Shown here: positions 8,516 to 15,669 of the stretch, one piece after another
Numbering within the stretch: the stretch's first letter is position 1
How the letters are laid out: the number at the start of each line of letters is the position of its first letter
Assembly (NCBI RefSeq): GCF_002086455.1
Contig: NZ_MVHC01000006.1
Span: 158,819 to 222,818, forward strand
Source: Mycolicibacter algericus DSM 45454
GTDB lineage: Bacteria > Actinomycetota > Actinomycetes > Mycobacteriales > Mycobacteriaceae
Direction: 5' to 3'
DNA length: 64,000 nt
The notes under the pieces: generated by a model
Told to the model about the DNA's origin: nothing
The model's input: only the letters and a program-made list of their open reading frames with translations
Databases searched by the model: none
Program-made: the position numbers and the translations under genes

Positions 8516-8612
8516 GGCCCGAATAGGGGTTGTCCTCGCGCCGTCGCCGGAGCATGGTGGAAGGGACCGGCGGCGCCGCCGGGGCGTCGCCCCGATCTAC
8601 TCGGAGGCCGAT

Positions 8613-9233
8613 ATGTTCGCGCGCGCAACCACCATCCACGCCCATCCGTCCTTCCTCGACGAGGGCATCACCCACGTCCGCGGCGTGGTGATGCCGACCC
8701 TGGCCGACATGGACGGCTGCGCGGGGATGTCGATGCTCGTCGACCGCGACGCCGGCCGGTGCATCGTGACCTCGTCCTGGCTCGATGAGGACACGCTGCG
8801 AGCCAGCGAGGCCGGTGCCCAGCAGCTCTGCGACCGCGCCACCGAGATCTTCCACGCCACCGCCGAGATCACCCGCTGGGAGATCGCCGCGGTACGCCGC
8901 GATCACCGGTCACGGCGCCACGCCGGCGTGCGGGTCACGTGGCTGCGGACCGACCCGGCCAGCTGCGAGCGGTTGATCGACACCTACAAGCTGGCGCTGA
9001 TCCCGCAAATGGCCGACCTGCACGGGTTCTGCAGCACCACCCTGCTGGTGGACCGCTCGTCGGGGCGCGCGGTGTCGTCGATCAGCTTCGAGGACCGTGC
9101 GGCGATGGTGGCCAGCCGTGCCGGCGAGCAGGCGATCTGGGCCCGGGCCATCAACGATGTCGGCGCCGATGTGCTGGAGGTTGCCGAGTTCGATCTGGCG
9201 ATCGCGCATCTGAACGCACCCGAGATGGTTTAG
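8613..9233 (+). CDS. Two-domain dimeric alpha/beta-barrel (ABM-like) protein
   Basis: A 206-residue cytosolic protein made of two similar halves (about residues 1-95 and 105-200). Each half has a ferredoxin-like segment: ITHVRGVVMPTLADMDGCAG with MSMLVDRDAGR and TSSWLDE in the first, and LALIPQMADLHGFCS with TTLLVDRSSGR and SSISFED in the second. The matching order of these elements shows an internal duplication. Such folds occur in antibiotic-biosynthesis-monooxygenase-like and stress proteins; the function of this family is unknown. ATG 8613 follows TCGGAGG. The upstream leader holds a perfect 16-base GC palindrome (8567-8582) that may form an RNA hairpin. Confidence 0.75.
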   Translation: MFARATTIHAHPSFLDEGITHVRGVVMPTLADMDGCAGMSMLVDRDAGRCIVTSSWLDEDTLRASEAGAQQLCDRATEIFHATAEITRWEIAAVRRDHRSRRHAGVRVTWLRTDPASCERLIDTYKLALIPQMADLHGFCSTTLLVDRSSGRAVSSISFEDRAAMVASRAGEQAIWARAINDVGADVLEVAEFDLAIAHLNAPEMV

Positions 9234-9364
9234 CCGTCGTAGGCGACGATGCCACCTTGTCGTCCATGGTGTAGCAACGGCTTACGCGAGGCGAAGCGGC
9301 AGGGGTGACCGCGCGTTAACCTTTGGTCGCGGCGTGTTGCCGCGTTTGCTAGGAGGTATCACCC

Positions 9365-10138
9365 ATGCGCCTTGTCAGCGTGGCCGTGGCCGTCACGGTT
9401 GCCGCCATGTTCGGTTGCGTGCCCGTGGCTGTGGCGGCCCCGAAGGATTACTGCGCCGAACTCCAAGGCGGTAACACCGGCCGCACGTGTGAGATCCACA
9501 TCTCCGACCCCGGGTACAGCGTCGACATCAGCATCCCGCTGAACTACCCCGACCAGAAGCCGGTCGCCGAGTACGTCGCCCAGACGCGCGATGCGTTCCT
9601 CAACTCGGCCAAGTCCGGTGCGCCTCGCAGCGCACCCTACGAGTTGAGCATCAAGCCGACGGAATACACCTCGTCGATCCCCCCGCGAGGCACGCAAGCG
9701 GTGGTGTTCACGGTGAACCAAAACGTCGGCGGGGCGCAGCCACAGACGACGTACAAGGCGTTCAACTGGGACCAGACCTACCGCAAGCCGATCACTTACG
9801 CGGCCGCGGCGGACGACAAAGAACATGCGCCGTTGTGGCAGGTGGACGATCCGCTGAAGACCGTCGCCCCGATCGTCCAAGCTGAACTGCAGCAGCAGCT
9901 GGCGCCGCCGCCCGCACCACCAGAACAGTCGGCCACGACCAGGACCACGACCAGCACGGCGCCACCACCGTTACCGTTCGCGCAAACCGCGCTGTACGAC
10001 CCCACCAACTATCAGAATTTCGCGGTGGTCAACGACGGGGTGATCTTCTTCTTCGACCAGGGCGTGTTGCTGCCCGCCTCGGCCGGGGCGTTACACGTGC
10101 TGGTGCCCCGGTCTGCGATCGACCCGATGATCGCGTAA
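9365..10138 (+). CDS. Exported MPT64/RsiV-like (DUF3298-type) protein
   Basis: A 257-residue secreted protein. The first 24 residues are a Sec signal peptide (hydrophobic VSVAVAVTVAAMFGCVPVAV ending in a VAA cleavage site). The mature part has a Cys pair (DYCAEL ... RTCEIHI), an N-terminal beta domain, a Pro/Thr-rich linker (about residues 178-205) and a C-terminal DUF3298-like end with LYDPTNYQNFAVVNDGVIF and VLVPRSAID. This architecture is that of the MPT64/MPB64 group of mycobacterial secreted antigens. Role unknown. AGGAGG precedes ATG 9365 at ideal distance, suggesting strong translation. It stands alone, upstream of the tRNA cluster. Confidence 0.8.
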   Translation: MRLVSVAVAVTVAAMFGCVPVAVAAPKDYCAELQGGNTGRTCEIHISDPGYSVDISIPLNYPDQKPVAEYVAQTRDAFLNSAKSGAPRSAPYELSIKPTEYTSSIPPRGTQAVVFTVNQNVGGAQPQTTYKAFNWDQTYRKPITYAAAADDKEHAPLWQVDDPLKTVAPIVQAELQQQLAPPPAPPEQSATTRTTTSTAPPPLPFAQTALYDPTNYQNFAVVNDGVIFFFDQGVLLPASAGALHVLVPRSAIDPMIA

Positions 10139-10262
10139 CAACTCTCCGATGAACATCCCGCTGCGCAGCTGACTCTGTTTCGGCACACCGGGTCCACGGC
10201 GCCGCCTGTCCCCGCTAAGGGCGGCAGGATGTCGCCACGCCGCTCTTGCGGGCGGCTTCTTG

Positions 10263-10334
10263 TGGTCCCGGCTGGGATCGAACCAGCGACCTTCCGCGTG
10301 TGAGGCGGACGCTCTCCCCCTGAGCTACGAGACC
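10263..10334 (-). tRNA. tRNA-Val (CAC)
   Basis: Read on the minus strand, GGTCTCG pairs with CGGGACC to form the acceptor stem. The D arm (GCTC/GAGC), an anticodon stem TCCGC/GCGGA with loop CTCACAC (anticodon CAC, plus 10300-10302), and a T arm with GGTTCGATCC are all present. The discriminator is A and the CCA end is not fully encoded. It faces away from the plus-strand tRNA trio. Confidence 0.95.
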
Positions 10335-10426
10335 GAATGAACGAGGTCGAAGACTAGCACGCCGGGCGCCCACCGCCTCAACGCGCAGCCTGATCGTCGC
10401 CCGACTCGCCGTTCTGACAGGGCAAG

Positions 10427-10456
10427 TTGTGTTGTCTCACATCAGTGGACTAATGT
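10427..10456 (+). promoter_or_regulatory. Predicted promoter of the tRNA Gly-Cys-Val operon
   Basis: TTGTGT (10427-10432) and TAATGT (10451-10456) are separated by 18 bases, in an AT-richer patch about 40 bases upstream of tRNA-Gly. The arrangement suits a housekeeping sigma-A promoter driving the three plus-strand tRNAs. Confidence 0.45.
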
Positions 10457-10493
10457 TCTGCTTCGCGACGGGCGACGATCTCGCTCGTGGCAC

Positions 10494-10566
10494 GCGGATG
10501 TAGCGCAGTTGGTAGCGCATCACCTTGCCAAGGTGAGGGTCGCGGGTTCGAATCCCGTCATCCGCT
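10494..10566 (+). tRNA. tRNA-Gly (GCC)
   Basis: Acceptor GCGGATG pairs with CATCCGC. The D arm is intact, the anticodon loop is CTTGCCA (anticodon GCC), and the T arm has GGGTTCGAATCCC. The discriminator is T and CCA is not encoded. First of three cotranscribed tRNAs. Confidence 0.96.
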
Positions 10567-10597
10567 CGAGGGTGTCAAGTGGCATCAACCCCCTTGC

Positions 10598-10668
10598 GGT
10601 GGAGTGGCCGAGTGGTGAGGCAACGGCCTGCAAAGCCGTGCACACGGGTTCGATTCCCGTCTCCACCT
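10598..10668 (+). tRNA. tRNA-Cys (GCA)
   Basis: Acceptor GGTGGAG pairs with CTCCACC. The anticodon stem GGCCT-like region surrounds loop CTGCAAA (anticodon GCA), and the T arm has GGGTTCGATTCCC. The discriminator is T (U73), as required for tRNA-Cys identity. 31 bases after tRNA-Gly. Confidence 0.96.
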
Positions 10669-10685
10669 CCGTTCCTTGGCTCTAA

Positions 10686-10757
10686 GCGCGGTTAGCTCAG
10701 CGGGAGAGCGCTTCCCTGACACGGAAGAGGTCGCTGGTTCAATCCCAGTACCGCGCA
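10686..10757 (+). tRNA. tRNA-Val (GAC)
   Basis: Acceptor GCGCGGT pairs with ACCGCGC. The anticodon loop is CTGACAC (anticodon GAC), and the T arm has CTGGTTCAATCCCAG. The discriminator is A. In M. tuberculosis the corresponding Gly-Cys-Val cluster borders the phiRv2 prophage, so this 3' end is a likely integration target (attB-type site). I found no second copy of its 3' end in the window. Confidence 0.96.
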
Positions 10758-11197
10758 CCGAGATTGACCCAGGTCACCCCGCATAACACGCGGCGAGGGC
10801 CCGGGGCGCGGGACCTGAATAGGACCTGACCCGGTGGCAACCCGATAGGGCCACCATGAGCGACCACCCGGTCGATTCGACCTACCACCATTGCTGCGAT
10901 GCCATCGGCCGGCACTCCCGCTGCTGCCTCACCGTCACCAATGCGACTCGTGCCAGAAACTGCCAGCTGGAAAAGAGGCGGGGCCCGATCCGATCAATAG
11001 ATCGGAGTCACCATGACCACCACCCACCCCGCCGAAGGCAATGTTTCGAGGAAGCCGGCCGCATCATCGTCACTGGCGTCGGAAGTGGGATCGCTCAGGA
11101 CCCGGCAGACGCGGCCCTGGTCGCCATCGCCAGGCTCCGTCTCGTCGTCGAGGTCTCGCCCGAGACGTTGTCAGTCCCCGGTGTAACGCTGTGGGGC
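10758..11197 (+). other. Gene-poor stretch after tRNA-Val(GAC)
   Basis: About 440 bases with no convincing gene. It contains an 11-base-period direct repeat GGACCTGA (10811-10818 and 10822-10829). A short open frame from ATG 11012 follows a GGAG motif but gives a low-complexity Ser/Arg/Pro peptide. A longer frame from 10856 reads through but its first 100 codons look non-coding. Composition and location suggest an old or partial integration scar. Confidence 0.5.
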
Positions 11198-11341
11198 ATG
11201 ACGAACACAAACGCCACGGCTGACTGCAATGCCCCTTGGTCGCCCATGTACCGATGCGTGCGCGGGAACGGCTACGACGGCCGGTGTGCGTACCTGTGCG
11301 GCGAGGCGGAGCGACCCGAGGCCGGAGCGGTGGCGCGATGA
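11198..11341 (+). CDS. Small Cys-containing hypothetical protein
   Basis: A 47-residue open frame with four cysteines (DCNAPW, YRCVRGN, GRCAYLCGEAE). The spacing could suit a small metal-binding fold, although this is not proven. A longer in-frame start upstream exists but its extra N-terminus looks non-coding. The stop overlaps the ATG of the next micro-ORF as ATGA. This is typical of compact phage or integrative-element genes. Function unrecognised; whether it is translated is uncertain. Confidence 0.4.
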   Translation: MTNTNATADCNAPWSPMYRCVRGNGYDGRCAYLCGEAERPEAGAVAR

Positions 11342-11403
11342 CCGCCACACGCGGCACCATTGGCCCACCTGAGGCCACCGTCATCGGCGCGGTGCAGCCA
11401 TGA
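11338..11403 (+). CDS. 21-residue micro-ORF bridging two ATGA overlaps
   Basis: A very short frame (begins MTATRGTIGPP) whose ATG overlaps the previous stop and whose TGA overlaps the ATG of the next gene. It is too short to assign a function, but the double ATGA coupling makes it more plausible as a translated linker or leader than a chance frame. Confidence 0.3.
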   Translation: MTATRGTIGPPEATVIGAVQP

Positions 11404-11642
11404 AGCGCCTCAGCTTCGCCGCGCTCGCCGCCCTGGCGGTCATCGCCACTCCCATCGCCCACGCGGACCCGGCGGGTAACGCCATATGTCGCCTACTCGC
11501 GGCTGGGAACACGCCCGACACCTTGGAGTCTTCGGTGACGGTGCGCCAGGTGCTCGGCCCGGATGCGACGGCGGCTGATGCCCGCGTGTACATCCGCAGC
11601 GTGGTTGCGGGGCAGTGCCCGCAGTACTTGTGGCGCTACTGA
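11400..11642 (+). CDS. Small exported DUF732-like protein
   Basis: An 80-residue protein with a clear signal peptide (MKRLSFAALAALAVIATPIAHA, cut after AHA; written across 22 positions, core FAALAALAVIATPI). The mature part of about 58 residues has two cysteines, one near the N-terminus (AICRLL) and one near the C-terminus (GQCPQYL). This is the layout of mycobacterial DUF732 secreted proteins, in which the two Cys form a disulfide. It is last in the chain of ATGA-overlapping small ORFs after the tRNA cluster. Function of DUF732 is unknown. Confidence 0.65.
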   Translation: MKRLSFAALAALAVIATPIAHADPAGNAICRLLAAGNTPDTLESSVTVRQVLGPDATAADARVYIRSVVAGQCPQYLWRY

Positions 11643-11682
11643 CTTAAGCCGATGGCGCCGCAATGACCCGCTGACTGCGCTA

Positions 11683-11699
11683 CCGGCGGGCTCCGCCGG
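11683..11699 (+). terminator. Hairpin, possible terminator
   Basis: Perfect 7-base stem CCGGCGG/CCGCCGG with a 3-base loop, 41 bases after the DUF732-like stop and before the lipoprotein gene. There is no T-tract, as is common for mycobacterial hairpins, so terminator function is uncertain. Confidence 0.4.
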
Positions 11700-11810
11700 C
11701 GTGACCACCGTTGCGGAGATCCGACCCGAATCGTGGGCCGGTCCGCACCGACGAGCAGCTAGGCAGCAGAATCGATGGCAACGCACACGCCGGTGGAAAG
11801 GTAGCGAGAG

Positions 11811-12368
11811 ATGAGCCCCACGAATCGACCCGTCGTCGCCCTGTCGGCAGCCGCCCTATTGTCTGCCGGTGTGCTGGCGGCATGTTCGGGTCCCGCCGAA
11901 TCGGAGCGCGGGCCGATGTCGTCGGGCACCACCGCACCCGGGACGGCGGCATCGAAGCCGGGGCATACCGGTGACACCCTGACGCTGACCCGCGCCGACG
12001 GCAGCACCATCACGGTCACCCTGGAACGCGTCATCAACCCTGCAACCGTCACCCCGGGCAAGGGTGACCCGGCGGTCACCTACATCGCGACCGAACTCAA
12101 GATCGCCAACCAGGGCACGGCGACGATGAACGGCAACGCCAACACCAACGTCTGGGTGCTCGGTTCCGACGATCACAGCTACGAACCGGATCTGAACAAC
12201 GTCAGCGAATGCACGAACTTCGACTCCGGCATGTTCCATGTCTCCCCCGGCGACGCGGCGACCGGTTGCGTGGTGTTCGCGCTGCCGCATGGCGTCAGCC
12301 CGGCGAAGGTGAAGTACGCACCGTCCTCGGGGTTCGCCGACGACTTCGGGGAATGGCTGGTCTCCTGA
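11811..12368 (+). CDS. Lipoprotein with DUF4352-like domain
   Basis: A 185-residue lipoprotein. Residues 1-24 form a type II signal peptide with lipobox LAAC (Cys about 24), followed by a flexible Ser/Thr/Gly-rich spacer to about residue 50. The C-terminal domain is beta-rich (TLTLTRADGSTITVTLERV, YIATELKIANQGTATMN, NTNVWVLGSDDHSY), resembling DUF4352/telokin-like immunoglobulin folds found in exported actinobacterial proteins. A Cys pair (SECTNF and TGCVVF) may form a disulfide. The ATG follows GGAAAGGTAGCGAGAG. Function unknown. It sits between the tRNA-linked variable segment and conserved clpC2. Confidence 0.8.
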   Translation: MSPTNRPVVALSAAALLSAGVLAACSGPAESERGPMSSGTTAPGTAASKPGHTGDTLTLTRADGSTITVTLERVINPATVTPGKGDPAVTYIATELKIANQGTATMNGNANTNVWVLGSDDHSYEPDLNNVSECTNFDSGMFHVSPGDAATGCVVFALPHGVSPAKVKYAPSSGFADDFGEWLVS

Positions 12369-12378
12369 GCCACCCCCG

Positions 12379-12425
12379 CGTCAACCAATGGTTGACGTCT
12401 CGTCGTCGTCAACCTACAGTTGACG
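12379..12425 (+). promoter_or_regulatory. clpC2 promoter with two 19-bp palindromic operators
   Basis: Two related 19-base palindromes, CGTCAACCAATGGTTGACG (12379-12397) and CGTCAACCTACAGTTGACG (12407-12425), lie 28 bases apart centre to centre. The first covers the -35 TTGACG (12392-12397). The second covers the -10 TACAGT (12415-12420), with a 17-base spacer between hexamers. The start codon lies 7 bases after the -10, so the mRNA should be leaderless. The layout suits strong repression. Confidence 0.7.
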
Positions 12426-12427
12426 GC

Positions 12428-13174
12428 ATGGTCGATCCGACTCGCCTCGCTCCGTCAGTTCGCCTCGACGACCTCATCAACGCCATCGCCAGGGTGCACG
12501 AAAACCCCCTGGAGCGGCTGACCGACGCGGTGCTGACAGCCGAGCATCTCGGTGAGGTCGCCGACCACCTGATCGGGCATTTCGTCGACCAGGCACGCCG
12601 CTCCGGCGCCTCGTGGACGGAGATCGGCAACTGCATGGGGGTCACCAAGCAGGCGGCGCAGAAGCGGTTCGTCCCGCGCGCTGAGGCGGCCGCCCTCGAT
12701 GCCGAGCAGGGCTTCGCCCGCTTCACACCGCGGGCACGCAACGCGGTGGTGGCCGCCCAGAATGCCGCTCACGGCGCCCGCAACGCCGAGATCACCCCCG
12801 ATCATCTGATCCTGGGCGTTCTGAACGATCCCGACGCGCTGGCCACCGCCTTGCTCACCGCACAGCACATCGACCCGGCGGCCGTCGCGGCCATCGTCAC
12901 CCTCCCCGCCGGCGACGCCGAGCCCCCCGCGTTGATCCCGTTCAGCGGCACGTCACGCAAGGCCTTGGAGCTCACCTTCCGCACCGCACTTCGACTCGGG
13001 CACAACTACATCGGCACCGAGCACCTGCTGCTGGCCCTGTTCGAAGTCGAAGACGGCACCGGACCGCTGCATCGTGCCGGGGTGAATCCGGAAAGGTTCG
13101 AGACCGACCTGGCGGAGGCCCTGGCCTCGATCACCGCAAACACCGCCGCCGGCGACGACGCCGCCCCGAACTGA
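12428..13174 (+). CDS. clpC2: ClpC2, Clp N-domain regulator/decoy
   Basis: A 248-residue protein matching M. tuberculosis Rv2667. The N-terminal part has an HTH-like segment GASWTEIGNCMGVTKQAAQK (about residues 60-80). The rest is two Clp N-terminal repeats, recognisable from FTPRARNAVVAAQNAAH...EITPDHLILGVL and GTSRKALELTF...HNYIGTEHLLLALFEVEDG. It has no AAA+ ATPase module, so it is not an unfoldase. ClpC2 is described as binding the antibiotic cyclomarin through the ClpC1-like N-domain and repressing its own gene. The palindromes over its promoter agree with autorepression by the HTH part. ATG 12428 is chosen because the -10 is 7 bases upstream. Confidence 0.92.
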   Translation: MVDPTRLAPSVRLDDLINAIARVHENPLERLTDAVLTAEHLGEVADHLIGHFVDQARRSGASWTEIGNCMGVTKQAAQKRFVPRAEAAALDAEQGFARFTPRARNAVVAAQNAAHGARNAEITPDHLILGVLNDPDALATALLTAQHIDPAAVAAIVTLPAGDAEPPALIPFSGTSRKALELTFRTALRLGHNYIGTEHLLLALFEVEDGTGPLHRAGVNPERFETDLAEALASITANTAAGDDAAPN

Positions 13175-13260
13175 CCAATGCCTAGATCCGGCTGGCCAAG
13201 CTGCTGCACCCGCCACCGCGATATGCCATCATGCCCACAAGCAAACCGAAGAAGGACATG

Positions 13261-13794
13261 ATGCATCGCTGGATACTGGCCGTCGTCACCTCGCTAGTCA
13301 CCACGTTGGCCCTGCTGGTGCCCGCGGCCGGGAACGCCACGCCCACCACCACCCCGGAAGCGCCGATCGGCCGACTCGGCGACACGCTGCGTATCCACTA
13401 CCAGGATGAGGCCTTCGGCAAGATCATCGCGGATGTGACCCTGCACGACGTGGTGCCCAGCGAGATCCCGCCCGGCTGGGGCCAGAACGGGTCGCCGCGG
13501 TGGCGCGCCCAGGGCGGTCCGTGGCGGGCGAACCTCACGATCCACCCCATCTCGGTGCCCAACAGCTACATCATGGCGGCCTCGGTCACCTTCAGCGGTG
13601 TCACCCCGGGCGGCGACGCCTACGTGTCCAAGCACACCGATGACCCCACCGCGCTGGATGCGGTGCTGACCAACGCGCCGGAGGGCTCCACGGTCACCGG
13701 CGGGGTTTACTGGGATGTCTACCGCGGCTTGGTCACCCATGTGGTGATGCTCTCCCGCAACACCGGCCTGCGGCTGGCGCAGTGGAATCTGTGA
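13261..13794 (+). CDS. Exported protein, Rv2668-like
   Basis: A 177-residue secreted protein with a Sec signal peptide (core WILAVVTSLVTTLALLVPAAG). The mature part is beta-rich, with DTLRIHYQDEAFGKIIADVTL, a tryptophan-rich PPGWGQNGSPRWRAQGGPWR loop and YIMAASVTFSGV. Its position after clpC2 and its length match M. tuberculosis Rv2668 (exported Ala/Val-rich protein). Two adjacent ATGs (13258 and 13261) follow GAAGAAGGA; 13261 gives the standard signal peptide. An Ig-like fold such as DUF1942/MPT63 is a possible but unproven analogy. Function unknown. Confidence 0.75.
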   Translation: MHRWILAVVTSLVTTLALLVPAAGNATPTTTPEAPIGRLGDTLRIHYQDEAFGKIIADVTLHDVVPSEIPPGWGQNGSPRWRAQGGPWRANLTIHPISVPNSYIMAASVTFSGVTPGGDAYVSKHTDDPTALDAVLTNAPEGSTVTGGVYWDVYRGLVTHVVMLSRNTGLRLAQWNL

Positions 13795-13795
13795 G

Positions 13796-14839
13796 TCAGC
13801 CGGCGCTCAACGCCAGCAGCCGAGATGTGGCCCGCAAGTACTTCTTTCGGTAACCCCCGGCCAGCATCTCGGCGCTGAAGATGCCGTCCAGCTTCGCCCC
13901 GGCGGCCACCACCGGGATACCGGCGTCATAGAGCCGGTCGGTCAGCGCCACCAGTCGCAGCGCCACGTTCTGATCCTCGATGGGATGCGCACCGGTGAGG
14001 AAGACGCCCGTGACACCTTCGATCAGCGTCAGATACCGCGACGGGTGCATGGTGGCCAGGTGCGCGCACAGCGCGTCGAAGTCGTCGAGGGTCGAACCCG
14101 GTAGGGCGGCGGCGCGCTGCGCGACCTGCTGCGCCGACGGCGGTTCAGGCGCCGGCGGCAGGTCCCGATGCCGGTAGTCCGGACCGTCGACCCGCACCGA
14201 GGTGAAAATACTTGCCAACGCGCTGATTTCACGCAGAAAATCCTGAACGGCGAAGCGTCCCTCGCCGAGTTGCTCGGGCAGCGTGTTCGACGTGGCGGCA
14301 ACCGACACCCCGCGCGCCACCAGTTCCGACAGCAGCCGCGACACCAAGGTGGTGTTGCCCGGGTCGTCGAGTTCGAACTCGTCGATGCAGACCACCGTGT
14401 AGCCGCCGAGCAACTCGATGCATTCGGTGAACCCGAACACACCGGCAAGTTGGGTGAGTTCCATGAACGTCGCGAATGCCGTCCGATGCGGCTGTGCCCC
14501 GTGGGCGCTCTCGGCTACCTGGCGATAGACCGACGCCAGCAGGTGGGTTTTGCCGACCCCGAACCCGCCGTCGAGGTACAACCCGACACCCGGCAGCACC
14601 TCGCGCTTGCCGAGCAGCCTGCGCCGCCCGGCCCGTCGCTCCAGCGCCTGCGTGCAGAACGCGCTGCAGGCCGCCACGGCCGCCGCCTGGGTCGGTTCGG
14701 CCGGGTCCGGCCGGTAGCTGGCGAAGCTGGCCTCGGCGAACGTCGGCGGCGGCGTGAGCTGCGCGATCAACCGCTCCGGTGAGACGGCCGGATGCCGGTC
14801 TACCAGGCGATCGGTCGATTCGACGTCGGGATTGGGCAC
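13796..14839 (-). CDS. zapE: AFG1/ZapE-type ATPase
   Basis: A 347-residue P-loop ATPase of the AFG1/ZapE family (M. tuberculosis Rv2670c). Walker A is GLYLDGGFGVGKTHLLA (about residue 85), Walker B is VVCIDEFELDDPG (about 145), and sensor region VAATSNTLPEQLGEG follows. The family acts in division-ring dynamics (ZapE) or mitochondrial protein quality control (AFG1); the mycobacterial role is inferred. GTG 14839 is preferred. Two upstream in-frame ATGs would overlap the divergent ribD2 start region. The closing segment GGYRKKYLRATSRL is typical of the family. Divergent from ribD2 with 34 bases between starts. Confidence 0.88.
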   Translation of the reverse strand: MPNPDVESTDRLVDRHPAVSPERLIAQLTPPPTFAEASFASYRPDPAEPTQAAAVAACSAFCTQALERRAGRRRLLGKREVLPGVGLYLDGGFGVGKTHLLASVYRQVAESAHGAQPHRTAFATFMELTQLAGVFGFTECIELLGGYTVVCIDEFELDDPGNTTLVSRLLSELVARGVSVAATSNTLPEQLGEGRFAVQDFLREISALASIFTSVRVDGPDYRHRDLPPAPEPPSAQQVAQRAAALPGSTLDDFDALCAHLATMHPSRYLTLIEGVTGVFLTGAHPIEDQNVALRLVALTDRLYDAGIPVVAAGAKLDGIFSAEMLAGGYRKKYLRATSRLLALSAG

Positions 14840-14873
14840 GCAGGAACTGTAGCCACATGGTGCAATCGTGGCC

Positions 14874-15659
14874 ATGTCCGACCTCAGCGCAGAACCCGGT
14901 TTCACCCGGCTGGACTCGACAGAACCCGTCGACGACGCCGAACTGGCCCGGCTGTACGCCTACCCCGAGTCAGACGACGGCCCGCGCAGCTGGCTGCGGG
15001 CCAACTTCATCGGCAGCATCGACGGTGGCGCAACGATGGCCGGCAAGTCCGGCGGGTTGGGCAGCCCGGGCGATCGGGCCCTGTTCATGCTGCTGCGAGC
15101 GCTCGCCGACGTCGTGCTGGTCGGCGCGGGCACCGTCCGGGTCGAGAACTACGGCGGCGCCCGCCTGGGCGTCACCGAGCGCCTGCGCCGCCGCGACCGC
15201 GGCCAGTCCGAGGTGCCCGGGCTGGCGATCGTGAGCCGGTCGGGGCAACTGGATCGGGACGCTCGCGTCTTCACCGACACCGAACTGCCCCCGCTGGTGC
15301 TGACCAGCGCGTCGGCGGCCGAGGCCACCCGGCGGCGACTCGACGGCCGCGCGGAGGTGCTGAACTGCTCAGCCGGCGACCGCGACCGGGTCGACGAGGC
15401 CGCGGTGCTGGCCGCGCTGGCCGCCCGCGGGCACTATCGGGTGCTCACCGAGGGCGGCCCGACCCTGCTGGGTTCGTTCGTGGAACGCGATCTGCTCGAC
15501 GACCTGTGCCTGACCGTCGCGCCGTACCTGGTCGGAGGACTGGCCCGCCGCATCGCCACCGGCCCCGGCGAGGTGGCGACCCCGATGCGTTGTGCACATC
15601 TGCTGGTCGACGAATCCGGCTACCTCTACGGCCGCTACGTCAAAAGCGCGCGCCTATAA
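14874..15659 (+). CDS. ribD: RibD C-terminal-type pyrimidine reductase (RibD2)
   Basis: A 261-residue single-domain reductase (Rv2671 type) without the deaminase domain of bifunctional RibD. It has the dihydrofolate-reductase-like RibD fold: WLRANFIGSIDGGATM near residue 43, ADVVLVGAGTVRVENYGG near 83, and ILTEGGPTLLG-type motif VLTEGGPTLLGSFVERDLLDDL near 190. In M. tuberculosis this enzyme reduces a pyrimidine/dihydrofolate-like substrate with NADPH and can support dihydrofolate reduction when overproduced. ATG 14874 is chosen; an in-frame GTG sits two codons upstream. First gene of the run ribD2-lipoprotein-aftC-msrB. Confidence 0.9.
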   Translation: MSDLSAEPGFTRLDSTEPVDDAELARLYAYPESDDGPRSWLRANFIGSIDGGATMAGKSGGLGSPGDRALFMLLRALADVVLVGAGTVRVENYGGARLGVTERLRRRDRGQSEVPGLAIVSRSGQLDRDARVFTDTELPPLVLTSASAAEATRRRLDGRAEVLNCSAGDRDRVDEAAVLAALAARGHYRVLTEGGPTLLGSFVERDLLDDLCLTVAPYLVGGLARRIATGPGEVATPMRCAHLLVDESGYLYGRYVKSARL

Positions 15660-15669
15660 GCTGGCCGGC

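Noticed and set aside
8567..8582. Perfect palindrome CCGGCGGCGCCGCCGG
   Set aside because: Short GC-only palindromes are expected by chance at this base composition; kept only as a note on the following gene's leader.
10856..11341. 161-residue frame after the tRNA cluster
   Set aside because: The first about 100 codons lack coding character and contain a repeat; only the last 47 codons, ending in an ATGA overlap, are kept as a weak CDS.
10757..12368. Complete prophage or integrase gene at tRNA-Val(GAC)
   Set aside because: No integrase, excisionase or phage structural protein is present and no second tRNA 3'-end copy was seen; only a possible scar remains.
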